Shown one piece after another: positions 16,941-26,192 of a DNA stretch of 64,000 nt. The position numbers and the translations under genes were made by a program. This stretch comes from JAICSD01 sp963836665 (lineage in GTDB: Bacteria > Acidobacteriota > Vicinamibacteria > Vicinamibacterales > 2-12-FULL-66-21). The notes beneath the pieces were generated by a model. The model ran no database searches. It had not been told where the DNA came from and saw only the letters and a list, made by a program, of their open reading frames with translations. The first letter of the stretch is position 1. Every line of letters begins with the position of its first letter. The stretch lies in NCBI GenBank assembly GCA_963836665.1, contig CAWIKL010000002.1:496001-560000 (forward strand). Reading direction: 5' to 3'.

Positions 16941-18041
16941 TCAGGACACCGTGGCGAAGAGGCGGCTGGCGGCGCGGTCGAGCGCGAATCGTCCGTCCTG
17001 CCATGGCGTGCGCTGACTGAGCCTCGTCAGCCCCTGCGCGTAGCCCCAGACGGAACGGGGATTCGGTTCATGCGCTTCCGCCAGCGTGAACGCCTCCGCG
17101 GCGTGCTTTTGCGACAGGTCCAGCCGCTGCACGACCGCTTGGAGCACCGCGTCGCGAGTCGGGCCCAGCTCCTGCGAGGTCGCTCGCAGGAGCACCGTCC
17201 GATCGTGCGCGGTGTCGGCGTCAAGGGCATCGCGGACATCGTCAAGTGACGTGGCCCACGCGTCCTGGATCGCCCCGACGTGCCGGCGCCGGAAGCCGGC
17301 CACGTGCTGGAACCCCCAGATGATGTGATTCGCGCACACCGCGCGAAACAGGAAGACATCCAGGGTGAGGGCGGCGGCACCGACGTCACTGTTCCGCAGG
17401 ATAAATCCGCGGAATAGGCCGGCATCGGTGCGATCCGTGGGATCGTCGAGCGCTCGGTTGCCGTCGACGAGGAACAGGAACATGTCTCTGTCTCCCAGGT
17501 AGGCGCCAGACGGAACTCGTTCGGCGCCATATTCACCGTCCTTGTACGCGAGCGGTAGGTGCCAGGCCGGGTGTCTGGCCATGAGGTCACGCACCCGGCT
17601 GGCGAGCTCGTCGTGATGGACCCGCGCGTACCTCGAGGAGGTGATCGCGTGGATGGTCCACGGTGCAGTGCGCTCGGCGAGCAGTTTGTGCTGCTCTCGT
17701 CGCTGCTGCCGGAGCCCGACGTTGATTGCGCTGGACGCAATCGCGGCAGGCAAGCTCCGGAGGTAGTTTGGCGGCGCGCTTGCGATCGTCGCAAGCTGAC
17801 CGAAACTCCAGTGCGTCAGAGAGGCCGTCCGTCCAGAGACATCGTGTAGCACGAGGTCGTTGTCGACGGCCGTGGTCCTGAAATCGACGGCGACAATGTC
17901 GCGTTCTTCGGTGCGGTCGCGTCGTGCGCGAGCCGCGTCGCAGAGCGCCTGCACGCTTGCGTATCGTTCATCGGGTGGGCGTGACGCCCATTCGCGATGC
18001 GCGGTGTACACCGTGACAGTAGATACACCAGTCCCGTTCAT
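16941..18041 (-). CDS. DUF932 family protein
   Basis: A 366-residue protein. The central part (SFGQLATIASAPPNYLRSLP, then WTIHAITSSRYARVHHDEL and VCANHIIWGFQ) matches the DUF932 family found on plasmids, ICEs and phages, where it is often near replication genes; its activity is unknown. Length is typical. It is followed by a hairpin and then the foldback region, and preceded by a 122-base gap with a 6-base-stem palindrome near 18119. Confidence 0.8.
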   Translation of the reverse strand: MNGTGVSTVTVYTAHREWASRPPDERYASVQALCDAARARRDRTEERDIVAVDFRTTAVDNDLVLHDVSGRTASLTHWSFGQLATIASAPPNYLRSLPAAIASSAINVGLRQQRREQHKLLAERTAPWTIHAITSSRYARVHHDELASRVRDLMARHPAWHLPLAYKDGEYGAERVPSGAYLGDRDMFLFLVDGNRALDDPTDRTDAGLFRGFILRNSDVGAAALTLDVFLFRAVCANHIIWGFQHVAGFRRRHVGAIQDAWATSLDDVRDALDADTAHDRTVLLRATSQELGPTRDAVLQAVVQRLDLSQKHAAEAFTLAEAHEPNPRSVWGYAQGLTRLSQRTPWQDGRFALDRAASRLFATVS

Positions 18042-18163
18042 TGGATGCTCCTTTCAGCAGTTGCCCTAAGGGCAGTGGGTGGGAGAGCTCGACGTCAGCC
18101 TAAGGTGACGCCGAGGGTGTGACCAGGACGGTCACGCGGAAAGATGATTCGAAGATAGAAGCA

Positions 18164-19345
18164 TCACGGCGCTTTGTCAAACACAGCCATGGCATCTCCT
18201 GAAATCATGCCGTCGCTCGTTGGTGCTGACGGCGCGACGAACTCTCGTCGAATGTTGAAGGGTCCGATCCTCCGACGCACGAGCACGCCATAGATGGTCA
18301 GCGTGGGCGCACTCGAATCGCGGAGCCATGTAAGCGTATGTCGCTGAAGGGTGACGTCCGCGGCCGGAAACATGGCGCGCAGCTCCGACAGCATCGACCA
18401 CTGGCCTTCCGTCGCTGCCTCGGCGCGCTCCGTCCGGACCTCGAGCTCAGGCTTCGCGACGATGACGTGTGCGTATTGCGGATGCTGGCGAAGGAACGCC
18501 TGCAGTCGCTCGATCCCATCGGCGACGTACCTGGGGCGTGACACCGCGGCGGCGAATTCCTGGTCCGCCATTCCCTCCAGAACCTCGGCCATCGGCAACA
18601 GTCCGGCTGCATGACGCTCTTGCTGGCTTGGCGACCCGTACTTCGCGACCCAGTCGGCAATCAGCCGCTTCTTCTCCTCGTGTACGGCGTAGCCCCTCGT
18701 GAATTCCTCGTGGCCCCGCTGGGTGCGTTCACGCTCGTCCGCGCAGAACCGTCGGTACGCCTCTGGCGGCACTTGGCGAGCGACGCCGACGTCGGTTCGG
18801 ACATCGAACCGCACAACCGCGGTCTTTACGAGCACATGACAGTTCCGAGGTGTGGGGCGGGGGTGCACGCGCGCCCGCCGTTGCGGATCCGCAAGGAATT
18901 CCTGTGCCAGGTGCTGTCGCAGCTCAAGGCCCTGGTCCTGTCGCTGGCGCTTTTCCTCCGCCGCCGCGCTCTTGTATACGCTTTCGAGCTGGTGGTTTCG
19001 AGCCGCTTCGCTCAGGAGCTCGTCGACCGACGGGACTGTGTCGAAGATCGGCGGCTCGTCGTTCCGCACCACCTGCTGCTCGCCATTGAGGAAGAACCGC
19101 GGCTGCAGCCTGACCCTCGCCAGTCCCTCCGCGTCGACGGAGACGAGGTGCATTCGACTGACGGGGACGGGGATCGTGACCTCCTGTACGCCCCGACCGT
19201 TGCCGCCGGCGAGCAGCGAGGTTTTACGGCCTTGTTCTGAGAGTCGATACGTGGCCGTCGCCGTCAGCGTCTGCGAACGCCGTGCGGACATGTCCGTATC
19301 CACGGTGGCATCGTTCCGCTGCGGAAATGGGGTCACGGCTTCCAT
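18164..19345 (-). CDS. Conserved hypothetical protein of the element
   Basis: 393 residues from the ATG at 19345 (AGGAG upstream); the frame is open to 19531 but without a ribosome site and overlapping the primase gene. The middle is rich in long charged helices (AAAEEKRQRQDQGLELRQHL), suggesting coiled coil. The C-terminal third has mixed strands. No family is recognised. The start overlaps the end of the primase gene by 13 bases, so the two are probably translationally coupled. Confidence 0.55.
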   Translation of the reverse strand: MEAVTPFPQRNDATVDTDMSARRSQTLTATATYRLSEQGRKTSLLAGGNGRGVQEVTIPVPVSRMHLVSVDAEGLARVRLQPRFFLNGEQQVVRNDEPPIFDTVPSVDELLSEAARNHQLESVYKSAAAEEKRQRQDQGLELRQHLAQEFLADPQRRARVHPRPTPRNCHVLVKTAVVRFDVRTDVGVARQVPPEAYRRFCADERERTQRGHEEFTRGYAVHEEKKRLIADWVAKYGSPSQQERHAAGLLPMAEVLEGMADQEFAAAVSRPRYVADGIERLQAFLRQHPQYAHVIVAKPELEVRTERAEAATEGQWSMLSELRAMFPAADVTLQRHTLTWLRDSSAPTLTIYGVLVRRRIGPFNIRREFVAPSAPTSDGMISGDAMAVFDKAP

Positions 19346-20295
19346 GGATGGCTCCTGACGGACGGACGCAAGAGATGCCCGAGTGGTTCGCGGCCGTATC
19401 GCCGCGCGTGGCGCACTTTCTGCGCGAGCTCGCGCTCGGTCCACGGTGGCTCGCACCGCGCGTTCCACTCGCGCAGTGCACACAGCGCGTCCTCGTCGTT
19501 GAGGAGAAAGCCGCGCGCCACTCGGCAGCATGCCTGAAACGTCGCAAGGTCCCCATGCTGGCCCGCGACTGCGGGGGGCAGAGCCGCGAGATACCGGCGC
19601 GCGCGGGTCACCACGTCGACAGAAGTGCCGGTGATGCCGGTGGACAGAGCCGGTCGCCGTTCGGGGATCCCACTGCTCAGCGGAAAATCAACTGGCGCAT
19701 AGACACGCCTCACGTCGGTGTACGTCACTGGGACCGACGTCGCTGGAGCGTATTTGTGATTCAGAAACCCAGGGATGCGGGTCGTCTGCGTGCACGGCGT
19801 CGCCGCCAGATCTCCCCCTAGTTCGTCCGCAAGGTGCCTTTGCAGGTGTTCGACCGCCAGATGTGTGAACCCGCGGGCTCGCCACAGGATGTGCACCCGG
19901 CCGGGTGATGAGTGCAAGACGTATGAGGGGCTGGGCAGATCCGGTCGAGTCGCAATTCGGTCGACGACGCCAGGCCCGTTCTCGTCCGCGTCGATGAAGA
20001 CGTGTCGAACGGCGCCAATCGCGTCGCGAGTCCTGGTCCTGAGCCCCGGGCGTATCGCATTGACGCTGACATAGACATTGAACCGCCGTGCGTTCATCAT
20101 GCGCAGCCAGGCTTGGACCCGCGGTCGCTGGAACATCGCCACCGGACCCACGCGTTGCACGACCTCCGCGGTGTCATACCGCTTCAGTAACAGCGCCACC
20201 CAATCGCCGGTGTCAAATGCCGTACGCAGAAACTGCAACGGTGCCTCAAGGTCAACGCACACCGCTGTTGTGCCGTTGGGCATGACATCCTTCAT
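19333..20295 (-). CDS. RepB-type DNA primase-like protein
   Basis: 320 residues. The N-terminal two thirds read like the RepB_primase domain of mobilisable plasmids: FNVYVSVNAIRPG, then VRHVFIDADENG (acidic catalytic strand), SSPGRVHILWRARGF, and TRIPGFLNHKY. The C-terminal ~90 residues (ARGFLLNDEDALCALREWNARCEPPWTERELAQKV) match the helical primase C-terminal (PriCT-like) module. It would prime the transferred strand after conjugation. It overlaps the VirB11 gene by four bases (ATGA). Confidence 0.75.
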   Translation of the reverse strand: MKDVMPNGTTAVCVDLEAPLQFLRTAFDTGDWVALLLKRYDTAEVVQRVGPVAMFQRPRVQAWLRMMNARRFNVYVSVNAIRPGLRTRTRDAIGAVRHVFIDADENGPGVVDRIATRPDLPSPSYVLHSSPGRVHILWRARGFTHLAVEHLQRHLADELGGDLAATPCTQTTRIPGFLNHKYAPATSVPVTYTDVRRVYAPVDFPLSSGIPERRPALSTGITGTSVDVVTRARRYLAALPPAVAGQHGDLATFQACCRVARGFLLNDEDALCALREWNARCEPPWTERELAQKVRHARRYGREPLGHLLRPSVRSHPWKP

Positions 20296-21290
20296 GCCGC
20301 CGCCCCTCCCGCGGGCGTCATGTCAGCGAGCGTTTCAACGACAAACCGGTCGTTCTCGGCGTCGTACGCCTTGACCCGAACCACCTCGGTGACGCGCCTG
20401 GAACCGTCGATCCGCGCCACATGCACGATCATGTTGATGGCGAAGGCAATGGCCTCGCGCGTGCTGGCGTGCGGCAGTCCGACGTTCGCCGCGAGCACGC
20501 AATGCGCGAGGCGCGACAGCGCCTGCGGTGCCGAGTTCCCGTGGATGGTGCTGAGGCTTCCCAGGTGGCCGGTGTTGAGGGCCTGCAGCAGGTCGAACGC
20601 CTCGGGGCCGCGGACCTCGCCAACGATGATCCGGTCCGGGCGATGGCGCAGGGTCGCGCGGACCAGATCGGAGATCGTGACAGCCGGGAGTGGCTGCTCC
20701 TGGCCGAGCGGGATCTGTGCTCGACGTGCCTCGAACCGCACGAGATTCGGCTTGTCGAGGTGAATCTCCGCCGTCTCCTCGATAAGCACAATCCGATCGT
20801 CGTCTGGGATGCGCGCCGCGAGAGCGTTCAGCAGTGTCGTCTTCCCGGTTCCCGTGCCACCTGAAATGAGGATGTTCTGCTGATGTGAGACGGCCGTGGT
20901 GAGTTGATCCGCGAGTCTGGCACTCAGGGATCCGACGGCGACCAGGTCGTCGAGTGTGTAGCGTCGCGTGAACTTTCGAATGGTCAGGGCGGGTCCTGTC
21001 ACGGCACAGGGCGGAAACATGGCCGCCACGCGGGATCCGTCTTCCAGTCTGGCGTCGAGAATGGGCTGCGCCTCGGAGATCTCATCGCCGCAGGCCCGGG
21101 CGATGTTCTTGATGGCGACCGACAGGTTTCGGCGCTCGAGCGTGCGACCAGGCAGGCTGTGCAGCGTGCCATTGCACTCGACGAAGACGTGGGCGCCGCC
21201 GTCGTTGACCATCACCTCCGTGACGGCAGGATCGCGGAGAAGATCTTCGATCGGCTTCAGAAACGGAAGGATGCGGTCGAGACTGCTCAT
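20292..21290 (-). CDS. trbB: VirB11/TrbB-type conjugation ATPase
   Basis: 332 residues. An N-terminal domain (DPAVTEVMVNDGGAHVFVE) is followed by the secretion ATPase core: Walker A GGTGTGKTT, IVLIEETAEIHL (Walker B region and Asp box), and RHRPDRIIVGEVRGPEAFDLL then TGHLGSLSTIHGNS (His box), all standard for VirB11/TrbB/CpaF. It forms a hexameric cytoplasmic ATPase at the base of the type IV secretion channel. It overlaps both neighbours by four bases, placing it firmly in the operon between the coupling protein and the primase. Confidence 0.93.
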   Translation of the reverse strand: MSSLDRILPFLKPIEDLLRDPAVTEVMVNDGGAHVFVECNGTLHSLPGRTLERRNLSVAIKNIARACGDEISEAQPILDARLEDGSRVAAMFPPCAVTGPALTIRKFTRRYTLDDLVAVGSLSARLADQLTTAVSHQQNILISGGTGTGKTTLLNALAARIPDDDRIVLIEETAEIHLDKPNLVRFEARRAQIPLGQEQPLPAVTISDLVRATLRHRPDRIIVGEVRGPEAFDLLQALNTGHLGSLSTIHGNSAPQALSRLAHCVLAANVGLPHASTREAIAFAINMIVHVARIDGSRRVTEVVRVKAYDAENDRFVVETLADMTPAGGAAA

Positions 21291-23281
21291 AACGCACCTC
21301 GTGCGACGTGCTCGAAGTAGCTGACGTCCGGGTCCAGGTAATGCGGCTTCAGGTAGCAGTACTGCGGCGGCAGCGGATTGAGGCCGTCGTAGGGGACCAC
21401 GACGGCTTGCGCATGCTGAAGCTCCGTGAACACGCGCGGTTGGAACACATAGTCGGATTCCAACATATAGGTCTTGCTGGCGCTCAGCGAATGCCGTGAC
21501 GCGGTCGCCCGTCCGCTCAACAGCGAAATGTGCGCGCCCTGCCCACCTTCGGCGAGCGTGTACCGGGCCTTCAGGCGATCGGCCCGTCCGCAGAGTTCGG
21601 CGGCGATTCGCGCGGTGAATTCATCGCTCGTCGCAAGAAAGACTTTGGTGCGAAAACACTGGAGCAGCGTCCGCCACGCTTCCTCGCCACCTAGAGCCGA
21701 CCGCAGCGACGAGATACTCTGGGTCGCCACGATCGGAATCAACTTCGCCTGCCGCGACAACGCGAAGGCTCGCTCGTCGCCGGTGGGATCCGTTTCGCCG
21801 ACAGTGGCGAAGGCGTGATACTCGTCGGCGACAAACAGAATGTCGCGCCAAGGACGCTTCGGGTCCGCAGCAATCTTCGGGATGCGCTGCAGAACGGCAC
21901 GTTGGAAATCCAGCTTCAGCATCACGCCGAGTCCGCGCGACAGCGCTGGGTTGATTGCGACAGGAAAGTTCAGGCCGAGGACGTGGCCGGTTTCGAGCAG
22001 ATCCTCCAGCGGCGGCAACGGGCGGGGCTCGCCCGGTTTCGGCGGCGTCACATATGCCTGGCGGGGGGGACAAAACGCGCGGTGGACCGCCGGGTTTTCG
22101 TCGAACAATGACAGGAACACCACGACGCCTTCGACGATGGAGGCCTTCACCTTGACGTCCAGGCGCGTCCAGGTGTTGTAGAACCACCGTTGAATCGCCT
22201 CGAATCGGTGGCGGCGGTCTGCGCAGATGGCCGACGATCCCGTGCGCACGTCGAACCGGATCTCCCGGCCGGCCAGATACCCTTCGAGCTCCGCATCGTA
22301 GGGGTGGGCCACGTGCGTCTCGCCCAAGGGCACCCACAGCGTCCACGGCGTTTGTCGGAGCTGCTCCTGATACTCCTCGCGGCGGATGGCCAGGACGTCA
22401 GGCGGGGTGTCGAACTGCGCCTTCAACGTGCGGATGTTCTTGCCAATCAGCTCGTCTTCGATGATGTAGCGATACACCTCCGAGAGCGTCGTGTACCCGT
22501 CCGTAATGCGGCGCAGAGAGATGACAAACTTCAGCAGGTCCGTGTACGCCTGCTGCCAGAACGGCTCTTTCGATTTCCCGAACAAGTTGTTGAGCAGACT
22601 CCCGATGGCGTACGAGAGCGCATACGGGTCGAGGTCATTGTGCAGCGGGTTGTAACAAACGCCCGTGTCCAGGCCAATCTCGAGGTAGTCCGCCTCGCGC
22701 CCCGCGGCGCGCAACATGCCACGGACCTGCTGACAGAAGTCGCCCTTTACTTCGAGCACCAGACCGCCAGACTTGTGCGCCGAATCGTCAGCGCGCCAAC
22801 GCAAAAGTTGATCGACGTACGGATACATGCAGGCGGACGTCTTGCCGGTCCCCACCGCCCCGAGCACCATGACGCCGGTGTAGAGGCCACGCTGAGGAAC
22901 CGTCAGCCACGTCGGCTGCGGAGCTCGGCCCGGCATCCTGACCAGATGCGCCTCGCCTAAGACCAACGATGGGAACGGGCGGGTCTCGGGTTGCGGATAC
23001 CGAGGGAGCGGGCGCGAGCGCAGGCGCGAAGGCCAGCGTGACGTCACGATTACCAGCACCGATGTCAGTAGCGACGCCGCAAAGAACGGCGTTGTAAACC
23101 ACAGCGTCGCGTAGCCGTACGAGAGGAGACGGTACACGTACGGTTTCTCGAGCGCGATGACGCCGAGAAAGGGATCATCATGCGGCACCGGGTAGGCGTG
23201 GAGTCCCCACGAGCCCAGGGCGACCGCGATCAGCATCGCCATCAGTCCGCGCGCGTCGGTAAGTCTTGTGAACATCGCCAT
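21287..23281 (-). CDS. traG: VirD4/TraG-type coupling protein
   Basis: About 664 residues starting at the ATG at 23281 (IESMAMFTRL); the longer open frame upstream is Arg-rich and unlikely. Two N-terminal membrane helices (residues ~10-80) precede a cytoplasmic ATPase with Walker A GAVGTGKTS and Walker B ILFVADEYHAF, followed by IVATQSISSLRSALGG and FRTKVFLATSDEFTA, all typical of TraG/VirD4. It links the relaxosome to the secretion channel. The stop overlaps the start of trbB. Confidence 0.92.
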   Translation of the reverse strand: MAMFTRLTDARGLMAMLIAVALGSWGLHAYPVPHDDPFLGVIALEKPYVYRLLSYGYATLWFTTPFFAASLLTSVLVIVTSRWPSRLRSRPLPRYPQPETRPFPSLVLGEAHLVRMPGRAPQPTWLTVPQRGLYTGVMVLGAVGTGKTSACMYPYVDQLLRWRADDSAHKSGGLVLEVKGDFCQQVRGMLRAAGREADYLEIGLDTGVCYNPLHNDLDPYALSYAIGSLLNNLFGKSKEPFWQQAYTDLLKFVISLRRITDGYTTLSEVYRYIIEDELIGKNIRTLKAQFDTPPDVLAIRREEYQEQLRQTPWTLWVPLGETHVAHPYDAELEGYLAGREIRFDVRTGSSAICADRRHRFEAIQRWFYNTWTRLDVKVKASIVEGVVVFLSLFDENPAVHRAFCPPRQAYVTPPKPGEPRPLPPLEDLLETGHVLGLNFPVAINPALSRGLGVMLKLDFQRAVLQRIPKIAADPKRPWRDILFVADEYHAFATVGETDPTGDERAFALSRQAKLIPIVATQSISSLRSALGGEEAWRTLLQCFRTKVFLATSDEFTARIAAELCGRADRLKARYTLAEGGQGAHISLLSGRATASRHSLSASKTYMLESDYVFQPRVFTELQHAQAVVVPYDGLNPLPPQYCYLKPHYLDPDVSYFEHVARGAL

Positions 23282-23300
23282 GCTCTCGATCCCACTTCCC

Positions 23301-23618
23301 TCACCTCGCCGCCGGCGAGGACGCGGTCTCGCTGGTCGCGCGAGGATGATCGGACGGTGCGGCAGAAGGTGCCGGTCGTCCCTTCCCCTTTCGAGGTACA
23401 GAGTGCGGAACAAACGACTCGGCATGCTGCTCACGCCACGCCACGAATTCCTTGTCCCTTCCGAGCACAGACTCGACAAGCTGATTGAGCACGTAGTCAG
23501 TCGGCTCGGCAATGAACGCCGCATAGGCGTGCAGCGTTTCGTTGTTCTCCTGATCGAGACGCGCGATGTGTCGTACCACTCGCTTACCCCGCGTCCGCGG
23601 TTTGATGACAGGCATCAT
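23301..23618 (-). CDS. Small element protein upstream of the coupling protein, possible relaxosome accessory
   Basis: 105 residues: RVVRHIARLDQENNETLHAYAAFI followed by YVLNQLVESVLGRDKEF, a strand-helix-helix pattern compatible with ribbon-helix-helix DNA binding, then a Pro/Ala/Ser-rich tail. It sits between the coupling protein gene and the palindromic region at 23.7-24.0 kb. That is the position where accessory oriT-binding proteins are often encoded. The DNA-binding role is inferred from pattern and position only. Confidence 0.55.
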   Translation of the reverse strand: MMPVIKPRTRGKRVVRHIARLDQENNETLHAYAAFIAEPTDYVLNQLVESVLGRDKEFVAWREQHAESFVPHSVPRKGKGRPAPSAAPSDHPRATSETASSPAAR

Positions 23619-23691
23619 CGACTCCTTGGCCGCGCGATCCCGGGCGCCATTCCGCCGGCATGCGTTGGCGAATGCGTCGGGGTTTGATCAG

Positions 23692-23976
23692 CCGCAGCCG
23701 GGACGTGAGCGACCCCCGGGGCCGCAACGCGGCCCAGCCCGCGGGCCACAGCTGGGGGTCGCTCACGTCCCGGCTGCGGTACAAACGCCCGGGTTGGGGC
23801 CGGCAAAGAGCGCCGGCCTGTTTCGCCGGACCGTGGCCGCCCATTCCGCCGTATCCGACTGACACCACGCGCGTTGTCGTCGCCCCTCGCGTGAGTGCCC
23901 GTTGCGCAAGCGAAGGGCCCCATCGAGCGCGTCCACACCTGCAGATGAGCGAGGAACACGCCCCGGGCGTTCCTCG
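23692..23976. other. Palindrome-rich non-coding region, candidate origin of transfer
   Basis: The 384-base gap 23619-24002 has no credible gene but contains three hairpins. The first has perfect 26-base inverted arms at 23692-23717 and 23754-23779 around a 36-base spacer that holds its own short stem. The second is GGCCGGC/GCCGGCC at 23798-23818. The third is CGAGGAAC/GTTCCTCG at 23950-23976. It is flanked by a small possible DNA-binding protein and the coupling protein on one side and unusual winged-helix proteins on the other. An oriT is the leading idea; an attenuator or structured RNA is the alternative. Confidence 0.5.
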
Positions 23977-24002
23977 GGGGGTTCATCCCTCGGCCATTCC
24001 GG

Positions 24003-24981
24003 TCACGCCGTGCCAACCAGGGGTAAGAGATGCGTGTACTGGTAGGGCAAGACATAGGTCTCCAATCTGCCCGCGCCGCGGGCGAGCGCGTCGGCCAGCG
24101 TCGACGACTGGGTAGCCTCGAGCACGGAATCGCCGCGGTCCAGCCAGGCGCGATAGAGGGTCTGAAAACGTGGCGGGGCGAATGCGTGGACGGCCTGATC
24201 GAACCGCTCTTCCGCGTCAGCCGGCTGCCGTCGGCGAGCACCGAAATACCAGCGCAACTCGTCGACAGTCGTCGGGCGCAACGGGGACGCGATGTGCTCG
24301 TGAAAGGCGGCCTCGTAGAGCGGTACGGCGCCTCTCTTGTGTGGGGGTATGACCAGCCGGACCGCCCACGCCGGCAGTGCCCTCAACAACTCCGCGTGCT
24401 TCTCCAGGAAGCTGCGAAAGTCGGTCGGCAGGTCTTGGACGAGCAGGAAGACGAACACGTGCAGACGCCCATCGGGATCCAGTCCAATCGGCAGCTTCTC
24501 CGTGAAATGGCGGACCGTTTCCGAGTCCTCTGCGCGAAACGTCAACGAGGGCAGATCCTGTCGGGGGATGCGGTGCCTCAGCGTGAAGTACGCAAACTTG
24601 TCACGCTCAGTCGCCAACCAGGTGAGCTGCGGCTCGGCCAGGACCGCGTCGAGGATCATCAGCCGCTCGACCGCGCGCGCCAGCGCCGTCGGCTTGCGAT
24701 GCCGATTGTCGGGCTCGCCGATCGCCCGGTACAGCGCCTTGTGATGCACATGAAAGATCCGCCAACGCGGATTGCCGCATCGGTGCCGCGAGGCATAGCC
24801 GCGCCTGACAAGCGCCTCAAGGAAGTCGCACACGACTTGTCCGTACGTAATCCTGGCAAACGTGCAGTACCTGCCGACCGACGCAGACACCGGCGTGCAG
24901 CATCACGTTCACGAGGAAGGAGGCCTGACGCGTCGTGAAGCCCTGTCGAGCGACGTTGGACACGCGGTGCTCCCAGGTCAT
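24003..24981 (-). CDS. Conserved element protein, winged-helix-like (apparent frameshift)
   Basis: The frame from the GTG at 24890 gives 295 residues, but a better start is the ATG at 24981, which overlaps the upstream stop as ATGA. From there MTWEHRVSNVARQGFTTRQA runs to VGRQ and then needs one base removed at about 24870 to continue as YCTFARITYGQVVCDFLEAL. Joined length is about 326 residues. The N-terminal part looks like a DNA-binding winged helix. The remainder (YRAIGEPDNRHRKP, then LHVFVFLLVQDLPTDFRSFL) is conserved-looking but of unknown function. An extra G in the assembly or real inactivation explains the break. Confidence 0.6.
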
Positions 24982-25889
24982 CCCAGCAGCTCCTCCGCCG
25001 AATGCGGATCGAACGGCGCACCCGCCCGATTTGCACTTGCGCCACCCACTCGAGCCGTGCTGGCCCGGAACCGGGTAAATCCTGCAGCCGCCTTCCCCGA
25101 CGCGTGTGCCCCCCGATAGTGCACTGTCGTGATCTCCACGTTCTCCACATCACGTCGGCCATCCGGGTGCTCGTACTCGACACGGAAATCAGGGAATTGC
25201 ACGCGGCCCTCGATCACCGGAAGGTCATGTTCGCGAGCCCATTCCTTAATTTCTTCCTGGGTTCTCGAAGGCCGGCCATCGCTGTCCGCCCGTCCGCGGT
25301 TTCTCTCTTGGAGAAACGTCTGGTACTGGTGCTTGAGCTCGTAGTCGAGCACGACACGGTCCACACGACCGCCTTCGTTACAGATGCGTTCAGCGGTCCG
25401 AGCAAACGCCCGGTACGCCTGTGCGTCGTGTGATAACTCTCTCGGCTTCACCGCACCCGCGAAGTATGTCTGCGGCCGCTCGTCACCGGCACTGCGGTGA
25501 TGCTCCAGAAGTGCGCGGCCGTGTTCGGTCAAGGTCACGATGACGGTGCGCTCCGCCCGATCCAGGGGCGCCACCGTTCTGATTAGGCCCGCGGCGCGCA
25601 GACGCTCGAGATCGCCGTGTCGAACATCACCGGGGCGTCCCTGGTCATCGCGAAGATCGTCGGCGGCGACCACGCGGAACGCGCCGATCGTGGCCAACGC
25701 CCGGACCTCCGATCCACGCAAGGCGTAGGCGCGTCCGTCGAAATCCTGGACGGGCTCACGGTCACGGTCTCGCGGCAGATCCAGCCCGCGCGAGAACACG
25801 TCGCCCGGATGGCTGCTCGCGTGCTCGCGGACGTCTTCCTGACTCCGTTCGCGACCGTTGAGTGCCCGCGGATCAGCTTCTTCGAACAT
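24978..25889 (-). CDS. Winged-helix protein with a nuclease-like C-terminus (Replic_Relax-like)
   Basis: 303 residues. After a polar N-terminus, a winged helix occupies about residues 58-140 (VRALATIGAFRVVAADDLRD, then LERLRAAGLIRT and VIVTLTEHGRALLEHHR). The C-terminal region VIEGRVQFPDFRVEYEHPDG then RRDVENVEITT recalls the PD-x(n)-E arrangement of replication-relaxation proteins. Such proteins nick or organise origins on some plasmids. The gene overlaps the next one by ATGA. In the absence of a classical relaxase it is the best visible candidate for relaxosome function, which is inference. Confidence 0.5.
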   Translation of the reverse strand: MFEEADPRALNGRERSQEDVREHASSHPGDVFSRGLDLPRDRDREPVQDFDGRAYALRGSEVRALATIGAFRVVAADDLRDDQGRPGDVRHGDLERLRAAGLIRTVAPLDRAERTVIVTLTEHGRALLEHHRSAGDERPQTYFAGAVKPRELSHDAQAYRAFARTAERICNEGGRVDRVVLDYELKHQYQTFLQERNRGRADSDGRPSRTQEEIKEWAREHDLPVIEGRVQFPDFRVEYEHPDGRRDVENVEITTVHYRGAHASGKAAAGFTRFRASTARVGGASANRAGAPFDPHSAEELLG

Positions 25890-25892
25890 GGG

Positions 25893-26192
25893 TCACCCTC
25901 GTGCCGACCAGAGGTCGGACGGTAGGTCCTCTCGAACACCCTCCGACGCCATCAGCTGACGGTCGAGATGAGTCAATTTGCGACCCGTCTCGCGCAGGAA
26001 AAACCATCGCGCGAGCGCGTAATAGCCAGCGCAGAGATTCAGGAAGACGAGAAGCATCGCCTGAAGGATGAACCGGCCGTGCAGGTGGAAGAGCGTCGTA
26101 CGGTACGGAGCCAGGAAGCTCAGCTCACCGGCCAGCCAGGCCGCCAGCAGGAACACTGTGAGGGCCGCGAGAAACGCCGTGTTCGCAATCAT
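25893..26192 (-). CDS. Small membrane protein of the transfer operon
   Basis: 99 residues with two membrane segments (AFLAALTVFLLAAWLAGELS and AMLLVFLNLCAGYYALARWF) and a charged C-terminal tail. Its ATG overlaps the stop of the TrbF-like gene, so it belongs to the secretion operon. No family is recognised; small membrane proteins are common between trb genes. Confidence 0.65.
   Translation of the reverse strand: MIANTAFLAALTVFLLAAWLAGELSFLAPYRTTLFHLHGRFILQAMLLVFLNLCAGYYALARWFFLRETGRKLTHLDRQLMASEGVREDLPSDLWSARG

Noticed and set aside
21815..22960. Plus-strand frames over the coupling protein gene
   Set aside because: Shadows; VirD4 motifs are unambiguous on the minus strand.
24030..24938. 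Plus-strand frame of about 300 codons
   Set aside because: Shadow of the minus-strand element protein, which shows operon overlaps and coding-like composition.
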